Origin: Clostridium frigoris
Lineage (GTDB): Bacteria; Bacillota; Clostridia; Clostridiales; Clostridiaceae
Direction of reading: 5' to 3'
Length of the DNA: 64,000 bases
NCBI RefSeq assembly: GCF_018861865.1
Contig: NZ_JAHLDV010000004.1
Location: forward strand, 1-64,000
This document shows positions 27,664 through 36,288 of this stretch, piece by piece; within the stretch, counting starts at the first letter, position 1; every line of letters starts with the position of its first letter. The notes under the pieces were generated by a model, which saw only the letters and a program-made list of their open reading frames with translations, had not been told where the DNA came from and ran no database searches. The position numbers were made by a program, and so were the translations under genes.

Positions 27664-27699
27664 AATAAAACTATGAAAATATATTTTCATAGTTTTATT
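27664..27699. terminator. Bidirectional terminator
   Basis: AATAAAACTATGAAAAT and its exact complement form a 36-nt palindrome, with T-rich ends. It lies between convergent genes. Confidence 0.8.
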
Positions 27700-27720
27700 A
27701 TTATAATATTGTTAAGGTGA

Positions 27721-28197
27721 TTACTTAACAGCTTGAATTATATCTTTAATGCGTTCGTCTTCATCCTTTAAGCGTTTAACAATTCCAAAATGTCCCTTTA
27801 ATTTTCCTATAGTATTTTCATATTTTGTGAAAGCACTTTCAATATTGCTACCATTACAAGTTAAGATTAAGTTTACTTTGTTAACTGGTACTTGTTTTAA
27901 AAATTCACATATTGCAGGGGTAGGTTTTCCTGCCCAGAGTGGTGATATAACAACATATTGATCAGCTTCTTTATATTCACCGTTAATTTTAATATTTACA
28001 CTTTTATTAGTTGAAGCGTAGTAGCCTCCTTTTATAAAGCCAAAGATTCCATTCCAATTTTTATCATCAGTAATCCGAATAGGTGAGATTCCTAAGCCAT
28101 CAGCTATTTTTGTTGCTATTCTTTCACTAGTACCTGTTCTTGAAAAAAATAATACTGCAGTTTTGATATTAGTCATCCCTTTTTTATTTATGGACAT
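27721..28197 (-). CDS. Flavodoxin-family protein
   Basis: This is a short-chain flavodoxin-like protein (158 residues). The FMN phosphate loop is FFSRTGTSERIA (about 18-29). The second loop is ISPLWAGKPTPAICEFL (about 84-100), and LTCNGSNIESAF follows. It resembles flavodoxin-domain proteins of the menaquinone-dependent protoporphyrinogen oxidase/flavodoxin_4 type; the redox partner is unknown. ATG 28197 has no clear ribosome binding site, and ATG 28176 follows AAGGG too closely, so the start is uncertain. Confidence 0.82.
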   Translation of the reverse strand: MSINKKGMTNIKTAVLFFSRTGTSERIATKIADGLGISPIRITDDKNWNGIFGFIKGGYYASTNKSVNIKINGEYKEADQYVVISPLWAGKPTPAICEFLKQVPVNKVNLILTCNGSNIESAFTKYENTIGKLKGHFGIVKRLKDEDERIKDIIQAVK

Positions 28198-28410
28198 TAA
28201 TACGTTTTATGTAAATCATAACCTAATATTAGAATGTATTCAAATAAATATTCATAGTATTTTTCTTAAATAACTTTTCATGGTATAATTTTCTTGTACG
28301 TTATAGATAATATAGTAGAATAAAGTTAATTTGGTTTATGTGTAAAGTTAGCCACGACAAGGGGCTTTATACCTTGTACACGATATATATATAAAGGAAG
28401 TGAGTATTTA

Positions 28411-28470
28411 GTGAGTTTGTGCATTGTGTACTTATCCGCTAAAGATAAATTATGGATAATAAATTATTAG
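28411..28470 (+). CDS. Possible 19-residue leader peptide overlapping the aminopeptidase start
   Basis: A GTG start at 28411 follows GGAAGTGAG with 6-base spacing, the only good ribosome binding site here. The peptide would be MSLCIVYLSAKDKLWIINY, ending at TAG 28468-28470, 16 bases inside the aminopeptidase gene in another frame. The aminopeptidase ATG at 28452 has no ribosome binding site of its own, so translational coupling through this peptide is plausible. Confidence 0.4.
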   Translation: MSLCIVYLSAKDKLWIINY

Positions 28471-29681
28471 AGAAATATGCTCTTTTACTGGTTAAGACAG
28501 GAATTAATATCCAAAAGGATCAAACACTTGTAATTAATTCTCCTATTGAGTGTGCTGCTTTTACTAGAATAGTTTCTAGAATAGCATATATAGAAGGTGC
28601 TAGGGAGGTGGTAGTAACCTGGAGAGATGAATTATCTACAAAAATTAAATTCACGTTTGCTCCAGAAGAGATATTTTGCGAATATCCAGATTGGCAAAGA
28701 GATTTTTATGTGTCAAGTGCGCGAAAGGGAGCTGCATTCTTAAGCATTTCAGCATCTGACCCGGAGCTTATGAAGGATGTTAACCCTGAGAGAATGTCAA
28801 AATCAAATAAAGCTGCTAGTACTGCAATAAAAGAATACAGAGATAGAATGATGAGTAATAAAAATGTTTGGTGTGTTGCATCTATTCCAACACAAGCTTG
28901 GGCAAATAAAGTTTTCCCAGAAGTTTCAGAGGAAGAAGCAATGGAAAAACTTTGGAATGCTATATTTAAAACAGTGAGAGTGGATACCAAGGATCCTGTT
29001 GCTTCATGGGAAACTCATAAATCAAATCTGAAAAAAAGCATGGATTATTTAAATTTGAATAATTTTAAATATCTACAATATAAAAATTCATTGGGCACGG
29101 ATCTAAAAATAGAACTTCCAGAAAACCATTTATGGCTTGGAGGATCAGATTATACTCCTGGCGGTATAGAGTTCATAGCGAATATGCCTACTGAAGAGGT
29201 ATTTACACTACCTAAAAAAACTGGAGTTAACGGCATAGTAGTAAGCTCTAAACCTTTAAATTATAATGGTAATTTAATTAATAAATTTACGCTTACTTTT
29301 GAAAAAGGAAGAGTAGTAGATTTCAAAGCAGAAAGTGGTTATGATATTTTAAAGAGCATTATTGAAACTGATGAAGGATCGTGTTACCTTGGTGAAGTAG
29401 CATTAGTGCCATATGACTCTCCAATATCAAACTCAAATATATTATTTTACAACACGCTTTTTGATGAAAATGCATCATGTCATTTAGCTCTAGGAAAGGC
29501 ATATCCAGTATGTATAAAAAATGGTGAAAATTTAAGTGCTGAAGAACTTGAAGAGTTAGAAGTTAATGATTCGTTTGTACATGAAGACTTCATGGTTGGT
29601 ACAGAGGACCTACAAATAATTGGTATCACAGCAGATGGGAAAGAGGTATCTGTGTTTGAAAATGGAAATTTTGCATTTTAA
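28452..29681 (+). CDS. M29-family (AmpS/PepS) metallo-aminopeptidase
   Basis: This 409-residue cytosolic aminopeptidase of family M29 removes N-terminal amino acids using a pair of metal ions. Family landmarks include the N-terminal EKYALLLVKTGINIQKDQTL and the metal-binding region with NMPTEEVFTLPKKTGVNG, FLxEVAL-like CYLGEVALVPYDSPI, LFDENASCHLALGKAYP and VHEDFMVGTEDLQI. The length is normal. No ribosome binding site is near ATG 28452, and a short upstream frame overlaps it. Otherwise the gene stands alone. Confidence 0.92.
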   Translation: MDNKLLEKYALLLVKTGINIQKDQTLVINSPIECAAFTRIVSRIAYIEGAREVVVTWRDELSTKIKFTFAPEEIFCEYPDWQRDFYVSSARKGAAFLSISASDPELMKDVNPERMSKSNKAASTAIKEYRDRMMSNKNVWCVASIPTQAWANKVFPEVSEEEAMEKLWNAIFKTVRVDTKDPVASWETHKSNLKKSMDYLNLNNFKYLQYKNSLGTDLKIELPENHLWLGGSDYTPGGIEFIANMPTEEVFTLPKKTGVNGIVVSSKPLNYNGNLINKFTLTFEKGRVVDFKAESGYDILKSIIETDEGSCYLGEVALVPYDSPISNSNILFYNTLFDENASCHLALGKAYPVCIKNGENLSAEELEELEVNDSFVHEDFMVGTEDLQIIGITADGKEVSVFENGNFAF

Positions 29682-29894
29682 TAGCTTGTTCGCAAATGGA
29701 CGAAAAAAGTTCTGTTAATGGTGAAAAGTATATTGTACATGCTTTTTAGATATGTTAATATAAGTATTAAATAGTAATTTTAAATTACTATTTAATAGAA
29801 TCTAATCTGATAAACAACATATCCTCTTTTATTTAGGAAATTATTGTTAATCAAATTTAGATCTTATTTTCAAATAAAAGGAGGAATATTTAAA

Positions 29895-30062
29895 ATGGAA
29901 GACAAAAATTTAATTTGCAAAGATTGTGGTAAAGAATTCGTATTTACTGAGGGTGAACAAGCTTTCTACAAAGAAAAAGGATTCGAAAATGAACCACAAA
30001 GATGCGCTGATTGTAGAAGAGCAAGAAAACAACAAAATAATAACTCATCTTACGGAAGATAG
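29895..30062 (+). CDS. Small zinc-ribbon (zf-trcl-type) protein
   Basis: This 55-residue protein folds around one zinc through CKDC (about residues 8-11) and CADC (about 38-41), with the EFVFTEGEQAFYKEKGF core of the probable zinc-ribbon family. A basic, Gln/Asn-rich tail follows. ATG 29895 follows AAAGGAGG. The function of the family is not known; a nucleic-acid or ribosome-related role is inferred. A dispersed repeat (30063) starts at the base after its stop codon, and the terminator at 30147 follows. The upstream 5' region of about 210 bp shows no clear structure. Confidence 0.88.
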   Translation: MEDKNLICKDCGKEFVFTEGEQAFYKEKGFENEPQRCADCRRARKQQNNNSSYGR

Positions 30063-30131
30063 TCAAATCATCTCCTGTGGAGCTGTATATTAACGACTTC
30101 AGAAGGAAACTTCCTTCTGAAATGTCGTTAA
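30063..30131 (-). repeat. Dispersed hairpin repeat, copy 4 (minimal form)
   Basis: Read on the minus strand, this 69-bp form keeps only the outer stem (AACGACATTTCAGAAGG/CCTTCTGAAGTCGTT) and the tail CAGGAGATGATTTGA. The internal domain is missing. It begins directly after the zinc-ribbon stop codon and lies before that gene's terminator, so it is part of its 3' untranslated region. Confidence 0.85.
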
Positions 30132-30146
30132 AATAAGTAGATATAC

Positions 30147-30177
30147 CCTATAAAACCTTGGTTTTATAGGTTTTTTT
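30147..30177 (+). terminator. Terminator of the zinc-ribbon gene
   Basis: CCTATAAAACC pairs with GGTTTTATAGG over TT, followed by seven T. Confidence 0.9.
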
Positions 30178-30325
30178 ATTTGCAAAGAAAATGTAGAATA
30201 TTTACTAGGAAATATATTACAATCACATAATTTCACATAATATTGAGATAATTATTCGAAAGTTGTCGAATATAATGTATTTATAGATAGAATAACTAAT
30301 ATAAATTAATTGAGGAGTGGATTAT

Positions 30326-31090
30326 ATGTTAAATTATAAAAAAATGATATTATCAACAACTCTAGCAATGGCAATATTAGCACCAAGTGCTGTTTTTGCG
30401 GGTACATTAAATAATGTAACACCTAAATGTGATATGAAAGTATGTAAGGAAAATAGCGTTAAAACTAATTCTAAAATGAATTGCTGTAAAGAGTGTAGTA
30501 TGGCAGCTAATTGTAAGATGGAATGTTGCAAAACCGATAAGAAATTATTAACAAATAAAGAAGAAAAACAGGAGGGGCAAAAGGAAAATTTACAAGCAAA
30601 AATACAAATGTATGATAAAGCTCTTCAAAATGCAGAAAAATACGTGCCGGGTGCAACTAAAAAAGGGTATGCTTCTGTAACTAAAACTAAAGAATTAGCA
30701 AAACAAATTATTAATATAAGAAAAGAAAAAATAAATGTTGACACATTACCTTTAAAGAATGAATTTAAAACTGAGGTGACTGCTATAGAACTTAAGGCGC
30801 AAAAGGGTAAAATAACAAAGCAAGAAGCTAAAGAGCAGCTAATAGCTAAGCAACAAGAGAAAAAACTCCAAGTTAAAAGTATAAAAGACCAATTTAAAAA
30901 TGAAAACAAAACGCAAAAAGATGATATAAAAGTGAAAAAGGATGTAGTAATAAGAAGCTTTAAAAACTTTGTAATTTCTATCGACTCAAAAGATTCTAAA
31001 ATCATTGAAAAAAGTTTTAATATATACATTCAAAATATAAATGAGTTAAATACGATGTTACAACAATTAATTAATCAGACACCAGCATAA
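30326..31090 (+). CDS. Secreted Cys-rich, coiled-coil protein of unknown function
   Basis: I do not recognise this 254-residue protein. Residues 1-25 are a signal peptide ending APSAVFA. Residues about 33-70 are a cysteine cluster (CDMKVCK, CCKEC, CKMECCK; eight cysteines) that may bind metal. The remainder (about 75-250) is Lys/Glu/Gln-rich and predicted helical. ATG 30326 is preferred, with GAGGAG 8 bases upstream; a GTG at 30317 overlaps that site. It is monocistronic with a terminator at 31109. A metal buffer or wall-associated role is inference only. Confidence 0.72.
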   Translation: MLNYKKMILSTTLAMAILAPSAVFAGTLNNVTPKCDMKVCKENSVKTNSKMNCCKECSMAANCKMECCKTDKKLLTNKEEKQEGQKENLQAKIQMYDKALQNAEKYVPGATKKGYASVTKTKELAKQIINIRKEKINVDTLPLKNEFKTEVTAIELKAQKGKITKQEAKEQLIAKQQEKKLQVKSIKDQFKNENKTQKDDIKVKKDVVIRSFKNFVISIDSKDSKIIEKSFNIYIQNINELNTMLQQLINQTPA

Positions 31091-31108
31091 TATGAAAGAA
31101 AGTGGGAT

Positions 31109-31145
31109 AAAGACTATATTTTTAATTAAATATAGTCTTTTTTTG
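31109..31145 (+). terminator. Intrinsic terminator
   Basis: AAAGACTATATTT pairs with AAATATAGTCTTT over a short loop and is followed by a T-run. Confidence 0.88.
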
Positions 31146-31310
31146 TTTATCTATTTTTTAATAGATAATAAATTAATGGGTTATAGAATATTAAAATTAT
31201 TTATAAATATGAGGAACTGTATTATAATATAAGTAAATATCCGAGCATCAATAAAATAAGATGATTTTGTATGCATTTAAAATTTAATTATATAAAGTAG
31301 GAGGATAATT

Positions 31311-31985
31311 ATGGATTACACTATATATTTAGTTGAAGATGAAGAAAACTTAAATAGCATACTTACCTCATATCTACAAAATGAGGGGTGGAATGTTACA
31401 TCATTTTTAAAAGGAAAAGATGCACAAGAAGAAATTCATAACGCACCACATTTGTGGATCTTAGATATTATGCTCCCAGATATAGATGGATACCAATTGA
31501 TTAAAGAGATTAAAACTAATGATGAATTAACACCAGTTATATTTATTTCAGCAAGAGATGCAGATTTAGATAAAATAATAGGACTTGAGCTAGGATCTGA
31601 TGATTATTTAGCAAAGCCATTTTTGCCTAGAGAACTCATAATAAGGACAAGAAAGCTATTAGGGAGAGTTTAAAAAAATCCAACAATTAAGTTAAAAGAA
31701 AATAATATAATGCTAGGTTCTTATTTGGTAGATGAGAATACTCGCGAAGTAAGCAAGGATGGGATGATAATAGAACTTACCTCTAAGGAATTTGATATGC
31801 TTGTTTTTTTTATGGATTACAGAAGTCAGGCGTTCTCAAGGGAACAAATTTTAGAAAGAGTTTGGGGTGAAGATTATTTTGGTAATGATAGGGTTGTAGA
31901 TGATTTACTTCGGAGATTGCGAAAAAAATTGCCTGATTTGAACATTGAAACAATATATGGTTATGGTTATAGGTTATCAAGGTAA
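31311..31985 (+). pseudogene. OmpR-family response regulator interrupted by an in-frame TAA
   Basis: The receiver domain is complete: acidic pocket VEDEE, phosphorylated Asp in WILDIMLPDIDGY, then IFISARD and the KPF lysine. It ends in a TAA at 31671-31673. The same frame then continues without shift through a linker to an intact winged-helix domain (LTSKEFDMLVFFMDYRSQAF to IYGYGYRLSR). One point mutation therefore separates the two halves of a normal 224-residue regulator. AGGAGG precedes the ATG. The kinase gene follows and overlaps its stop. It could survive as a stand-alone receiver; regulation of DNA is probably lost. Confidence 0.85.
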
Positions 31986-32005
31986 TGCATACTAAAGATG
32001 GTTTT

Positions 32006-33382
32006 ATGAAAAACAAATCTCTATTTTTTCAAATTGGTATTGCATTCGCAGCAGTAATAATTGGTCTTAGTATGTTACTAGCATTATTTTTTCCTATAAT
32101 TTTAAGAGAGTTCTTTACAAATGAAGTGTATAGTACTATTGAAGGTGCACAAAATAATATTATCAAAAAAAGATTATATAAGAATTTTGATATTGAATAT
32201 CCCAATATAGAAAGTAATACACAAGAGTTAGATATACGATCGGTTACTCATATTCAAATACCTAAAAAAGGTATTGAAGGTGCTACAAACTTAAAGATAA
32301 CTAAAGTAGCAAAATCATTGAATGTTGAAAGGGAATTTGTTGAACAAATAATTAAACAAGGTGAAATGCAAAATAAATTAAGTAAAAGGTATGTAAAGAA
32401 GATAGGTGATAAAAAAATTTTTTATGTTATTACTAAGTATAGTAATGTGAATAAATCAGGATTTTTACTATCATACATGTGGGATACATATAGAAATAGT
32501 CTTCTTAAAACCTTGTTACAAAAATTATTAATTATTACCTTTATAGCAGTAGTTATTAGTCTAAGTCTAGCTTTAACACTTGCGAAATACATAACATCAC
32601 CATTAATAAAACTTGAGAAAAATGTAAAAAAAATTGCTGAAAAGCAATGGGATGAAGCTATTGTATTCGAAAGGCAAGATGAAATTGGAAGTTTAGCTAA
32701 ATCTATCGAACACATGAGAAAAGAACTTATTAAGAGAGATGAGAGTCAACAGTGGATGCTTCAGAACATATCACACGAGCTAAAGACTCCTGTTATGGTA
32801 ATTAGAAGTTACTCAGAAGCCGTAGGGGATGGTATATTTCCTAAAGGAGACTTGAAAAGTAGTATGGGAATAATTAGTAGTGAGGCAGAAAGACTAGAAA
32901 AACGTATAAAAGATTTATTATATCTATCTAAGTTAGAATATTTATCAAAACATCGAGCAACCTATAAAAAGATTAATATAAAAGAAATAGTTGAGGATGT
33001 TGTAGGTAAACTTAAATTCGCACATGAAAACATAAATTGAAATATAGATATTTCTAATATAAAATTTAAGGGAATTAAAGAACAATGGGTTGTTGTGATT
33101 GAAAATATTTTAGATAACCAAATTCGATATGCAAGGAAAGAGATAAACATATCGATTAAGCAAAAGGAGAATTTGGTTATTATTTGTATTCATAATGATG
33201 GAGAAAAAATTTCTTAGGAAGATATTGAAAAAGTATTTAATAAATTTGAAAAAGGTAGAGCCGGAAAGTTTGGACTTGGAATGGCTATAGTTAAATATAT
33301 AGTTGAATATAATAGTGGAGAAATTTATGCTGTAAATGAGAATGACGGGGTATCTTTTTATATAAAGTTACCAGTAGATTAG
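32006..33382 (+). pseudogene. Sensor histidine kinase interrupted by in-frame TGA and TAG
   Basis: The N-terminus holds a membrane helix, an extracellular domain, a second helix (about residues 170-192), a HAMP region and the dimerisation/phosphoacceptor motif ISHELKTPVMVIRSYSEAVG. A TGA at 33038-33040 stops the frame before the ATP-binding domain. Continuing in the same frame, the N box (ENILDNQIRYA), a TAG at 33215-33217 inside the G1 region, and the G2 box (KGRAGKFGLGMAIVKY) are all still recognisable to the stop at 33380-33382. No frameshift has occurred. The kinase should be inactive. An alternative start is ATG 31985. Confidence 0.85.
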
Positions 33383-33400
33383 TGAAAATCAATAAAAAAT

Positions 33401-33447
33401 AAGAGCACTATACCCTTACTGTTAATCAGTAAGGGTATAGTGCTCTT
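33401..33447. terminator. 21-bp perfect hairpin after the broken two-component system
   Basis: AAGAGCACTATACCCTTACTG pairs exactly with its complement across TTAAT. The plus-strand side lacks a T-run (ATGCTTT), while the minus-strand side reads into ATTTTTTATT. It could terminate in that direction or merely be an inverted repeat. The remaining bases to 33703 are AT-rich, with one palindrome ATGCTTAAATAAGCAT at 33569, and hold no gene. Confidence 0.65.
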
Positions 33448-33703
33448 ATGCTTTAATTTGTAAAACTTATTTATATACCTAATTTATAGAATGTTAAACA
33501 ATCTTTTGTTTTAAAAGTATTAGTAAGCTTATAATAGTAAAACAAATAATATTAATATATAAAAGCTAATGCTTAAATAAGCATATATTTAAAATTAACA
33601 TAGGAGAAATAAAATGGATATTTAATATTTAATTAGAGAAACTATAAGTATAAATTTATAATTTTAAAGTAATTATCTATGGTATAAGGATAGGGTGATA
33701 GCA

Positions 33704-35185
33704 ATGGAAAATGGAGAGCTAAGCGAGAATATAGATTTAATTAGGAATGGGTTAGGCAAGCAAAGTCCTATGGTGGTAAAGCACTTTTATATTGGAAGTG
33801 ATGAGCCTTTAGAAGCTGCGATTATCTATGTTAATGGAATTACAAACAAAGATATCATTGATAGAGACATATTAAATCCTCTTATGCTTCATATACAGGA
33901 AAATTTAAATGGAAAGGTTAATATAGGAGATTATCTTTGTAAGAGGTACATTTCTATGAGCAATACATTGATAGAAGCTGATTTAGATGTAGTGATTAAT
34001 CACCTTAAAAGAGGGAAAACGACTGTGCTAATAAATGGCGCTTCAGAAGTAATAATAGCTGACACTACAGGTGGACAACAACGTGCTATTATGGAGCCTA
34101 TGAATGAAACTGCATCGAGAGGACCAAGAGATGGTTTCGTAGAGAATTTAGAAGTTAATATTAGCCTTATTCGAAGAAAAGTCAAGGATAAGAATCTCAC
34201 AATTGAGCTATTTAATGTAGGAAGTAGAACGCAGAGTGACGTAGCAATGGTTTATATAAACGATGTAGTAGATAAACAAGTAATGGAAGAATTAAGAAAT
34301 AGATTAGAATCTGTTGATGTAGATTCTGTACTTTCAGCGGGAGCACTTGATCAATATATTGAATCCTATGCTTATACGGTTTTTCCACAAGTTGATAGCA
34401 CGGAAAGGCCAGATAGAGCTATTGGAAATATGGTGGAAGGGAGAATACTTGTTGTTTTAGAAGGAACGCCAATGGTGCTTGTATATCCAGCAACGTTTAT
34501 GCAATTTTTCCAGGCTGTGGAGGATTATACTCAAAGAACTGTTTTATCCTCTTTTGTAAGAATTCTTAGGATTCTAGCGGCGATTATTGTTATTACCTTA
34601 CCTTCTATTTATTTAACACTAATAAAGTTTAATGTAGAACTTATACCAATAAAATTTGTAACCCCAATTGTTCAGTCAAGGGTAGGAATTGCTCTAACTC
34701 CGTTTTTAGAGATTGTAGCTATGGAACTAGTTGTGGAGTTTTTAAGAGAGGGTGGCTTAAGGCTACCTACTAAAATAGCTCAAACCTTAAGTTTAGTAGG
34801 AGGTATCATTATAGGTGATACAGCAATTCAATCTAAAATGGTTAGTCCTACTACTTTACTTATAGTGGGAATTACTGTAATTACTACCTTCTTAATCCCT
34901 AATTATGATATGTCTCTTTCTATTCGAATGTTACGGTTTCCAATGCTGGTATTAGCAAATATTATGGGTATATTTGGAATAGCAGTAGGGTGGTTTTTAA
35001 TTTTAGTTCATCTATCCTCTTTAGATAGCCTTGGAGTACCATATTTTGAGTTCCGTAAAAGTGACATGAAGGATACCTTTATTAGAGCACCACTTTGGAA
35101 GATGAACAAGCGACCAGAGGTAGTTCCAAATGGTGATCCAATAAGGCAGACGGATTTTAGAAATAAGTTTAAGAAAAAAAGGTAG
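33704..35185 (+). CDS. gerKA: Spore germinant receptor subunit A (GerA/GerKA family)
   Basis: This 493-residue A subunit of a germinant receptor sits in the spore inner membrane. The soluble N-terminal part (about 1-270) contains SPMVVKHFYIG, ASRGPRDGFVENLEVNISLIRR and VEGRILVVLEGTPMVLVYPATFMQFFQ, all typical of GerAA. Five hydrophobic segments follow (about 290-430), including LTPFLEIVAMELVVEFLREGG and RLPTKIAQTLSLVGGIIIGD. ATG 33704 has AGGGTG 6 bases upstream; the GTG at 33695 overlaps it. It is the first gene of a seven-gene cluster with one A, three B and three C genes. The symbol marks the family only; the germinant is unknown. Confidence 0.95.
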   Translation: MENGELSENIDLIRNGLGKQSPMVVKHFYIGSDEPLEAAIIYVNGITNKDIIDRDILNPLMLHIQENLNGKVNIGDYLCKRYISMSNTLIEADLDVVINHLKRGKTTVLINGASEVIIADTTGGQQRAIMEPMNETASRGPRDGFVENLEVNISLIRRKVKDKNLTIELFNVGSRTQSDVAMVYINDVVDKQVMEELRNRLESVDVDSVLSAGALDQYIESYAYTVFPQVDSTERPDRAIGNMVEGRILVVLEGTPMVLVYPATFMQFFQAVEDYTQRTVLSSFVRILRILAAIIVITLPSIYLTLIKFNVELIPIKFVTPIVQSRVGIALTPFLEIVAMELVVEFLREGGLRLPTKIAQTLSLVGGIIIGDTAIQSKMVSPTTLLIVGITVITTFLIPNYDMSLSIRMLRFPMLVLANIMGIFGIAVGWFLILVHLSSLDSLGVPYFEFRKSDMKDTFIRAPLWKMNKRPEVVPNGDPIRQTDFRNKFKKKR

Positions 35186-35193
35186 TGAATAAA

Positions 35194-36288
35194 ATGGAGA
35201 GAAGCGCGAGTAAAAAACAAAAGTACTTAACGGTAAGTCAGTTTGCCCTTATTATCTTCGGTTCCATCGTTGGAGTTGGTGTTTTATCACTTCCAAATGG
35301 TGTAGTAAAAGAGGCTCATCAGGATGGATGGATCTCTACTTTAATAGGAGGAATATATCCCTTATATGTTGTAATCATAGCTAGCTATATAAGTAAAAAA
35401 TTTCCTAAAGATAACATATTGATTTTAAGTAAAAAGTATTTTGGTAGAATCTTTGGAAGTTTCTTTAATTTAATTTTTGCTAGTTATTTCATTTTTATAT
35501 CATCAATGGTTGCTTGTTATTATAGTAACTTAATGCGAAGTTATATAGTAGGATTTTTAACTTCTTTTAAGCTTCTAGCTATCCTATTTATATGTATTAT
35601 TTATGCCGCTTCTAGAGGCTTAAAAGTTATAGGAAGAATATGTGAAATTTCTTTTTATGTTACAATCGTTCTCCTTTTATCACCTATAATAGCTTTACGC
35701 TTTCCTAATATGACAAATATTTATCCTGTATTTGGTTCAGGGATTAGTTCAATAGCAAAGGGAGCTATAAAATCAAATTATTCTTATTCAGGAGCGGAAA
35801 TAATCCTACTAATCTATCCTTTTCTAAAAGAGAAAAAGAAGATGCTTAAATCTTCTCTTATAAGTGTAACTATAGCTATTGCTATTTATGTTTGGTGTGT
35901 TTTTATAACCATATATTATTTAGGCCCAGATATTGTGAACAAATGTTATTGGTCATTTTTGGTTGTAACAGAAACTATAACCGTATCAATAATCAATAAT
36001 TTTAGATATGTTTTTATGACATTTTGGGGTTTAATTGCATTTAAAACTATTAGTATTAACGCTTATGCAAGTATATATATTTTAAAAGAGTTTGCACATA
36101 AAATAGAGATAAAAAAAATTTATTTTTTAATGTATGCATTATTTGTATATTTAGCTTTTAGATTTGGCAATGAAATAAGTAGGCAAAAAATTAACGATAT
36201 TGTTTTGCCCTGGTATATCATATTTAATTTAGTTTATATGACGGCTATTGCTGTATTTATATTTTTTAAGGAAGGAGGGAAAGCTTGA
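35194..36288 (+). CDS. gerKB: Germinant receptor subunit B1 (GerAB/GerKB permease family)
   Basis: This is a 364-residue APC-fold membrane protein with about ten helices, the germinant-sensing B subunit. Typical motifs are FGSIVGVGVLSLPNGVVKEA in TM1 (germinant pocket), DGWISTLIGGIYPLYVV, KFPKDNILILSKKYFG and NYSYSGAEIILLIYPF. The start ATG 35194 lies 8 bases beyond the A-gene stop; GTG 35185 is an alternative. The gene overlaps the next one by 4 bases (TTGA), so it is translationally coupled. Confidence 0.92.
   Translation: MERSASKKQKYLTVSQFALIIFGSIVGVGVLSLPNGVVKEAHQDGWISTLIGGIYPLYVVIIASYISKKFPKDNILILSKKYFGRIFGSFFNLIFASYFIFISSMVACYYSNLMRSYIVGFLTSFKLLAILFICIIYAASRGLKVIGRICEISFYVTIVLLLSPIIALRFPNMTNIYPVFGSGISSIAKGAIKSNYSYSGAEIILLIYPFLKEKKKMLKSSLISVTIAIAIYVWCVFITIYYLGPDIVNKCYWSFLVVTETITVSIINNFRYVFMTFWGLIAFKTISINAYASIYILKEFAHKIEIKKIYFLMYALFVYLAFRFGNEISRQKINDIVLPWYIIFNLVYMTAIAVFIFFKEGGKA

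Noticed and set aside
31710-31985. Separate DNA-binding protein gene
   Set aside because: It is in the same frame as the receiver, separated by a single TAA, and lacks its own ribosome binding site; it is the second half of a broken response regulator.
31671-33217. Programmed stop-codon recoding (read-through or selenocysteine) in the two-component system
   Set aside because: Three different stop codons at unrelated positions in two genes fit mutational decay better, and no selenocysteine element was seen after the TGA. It is kept only as a check in the findings.
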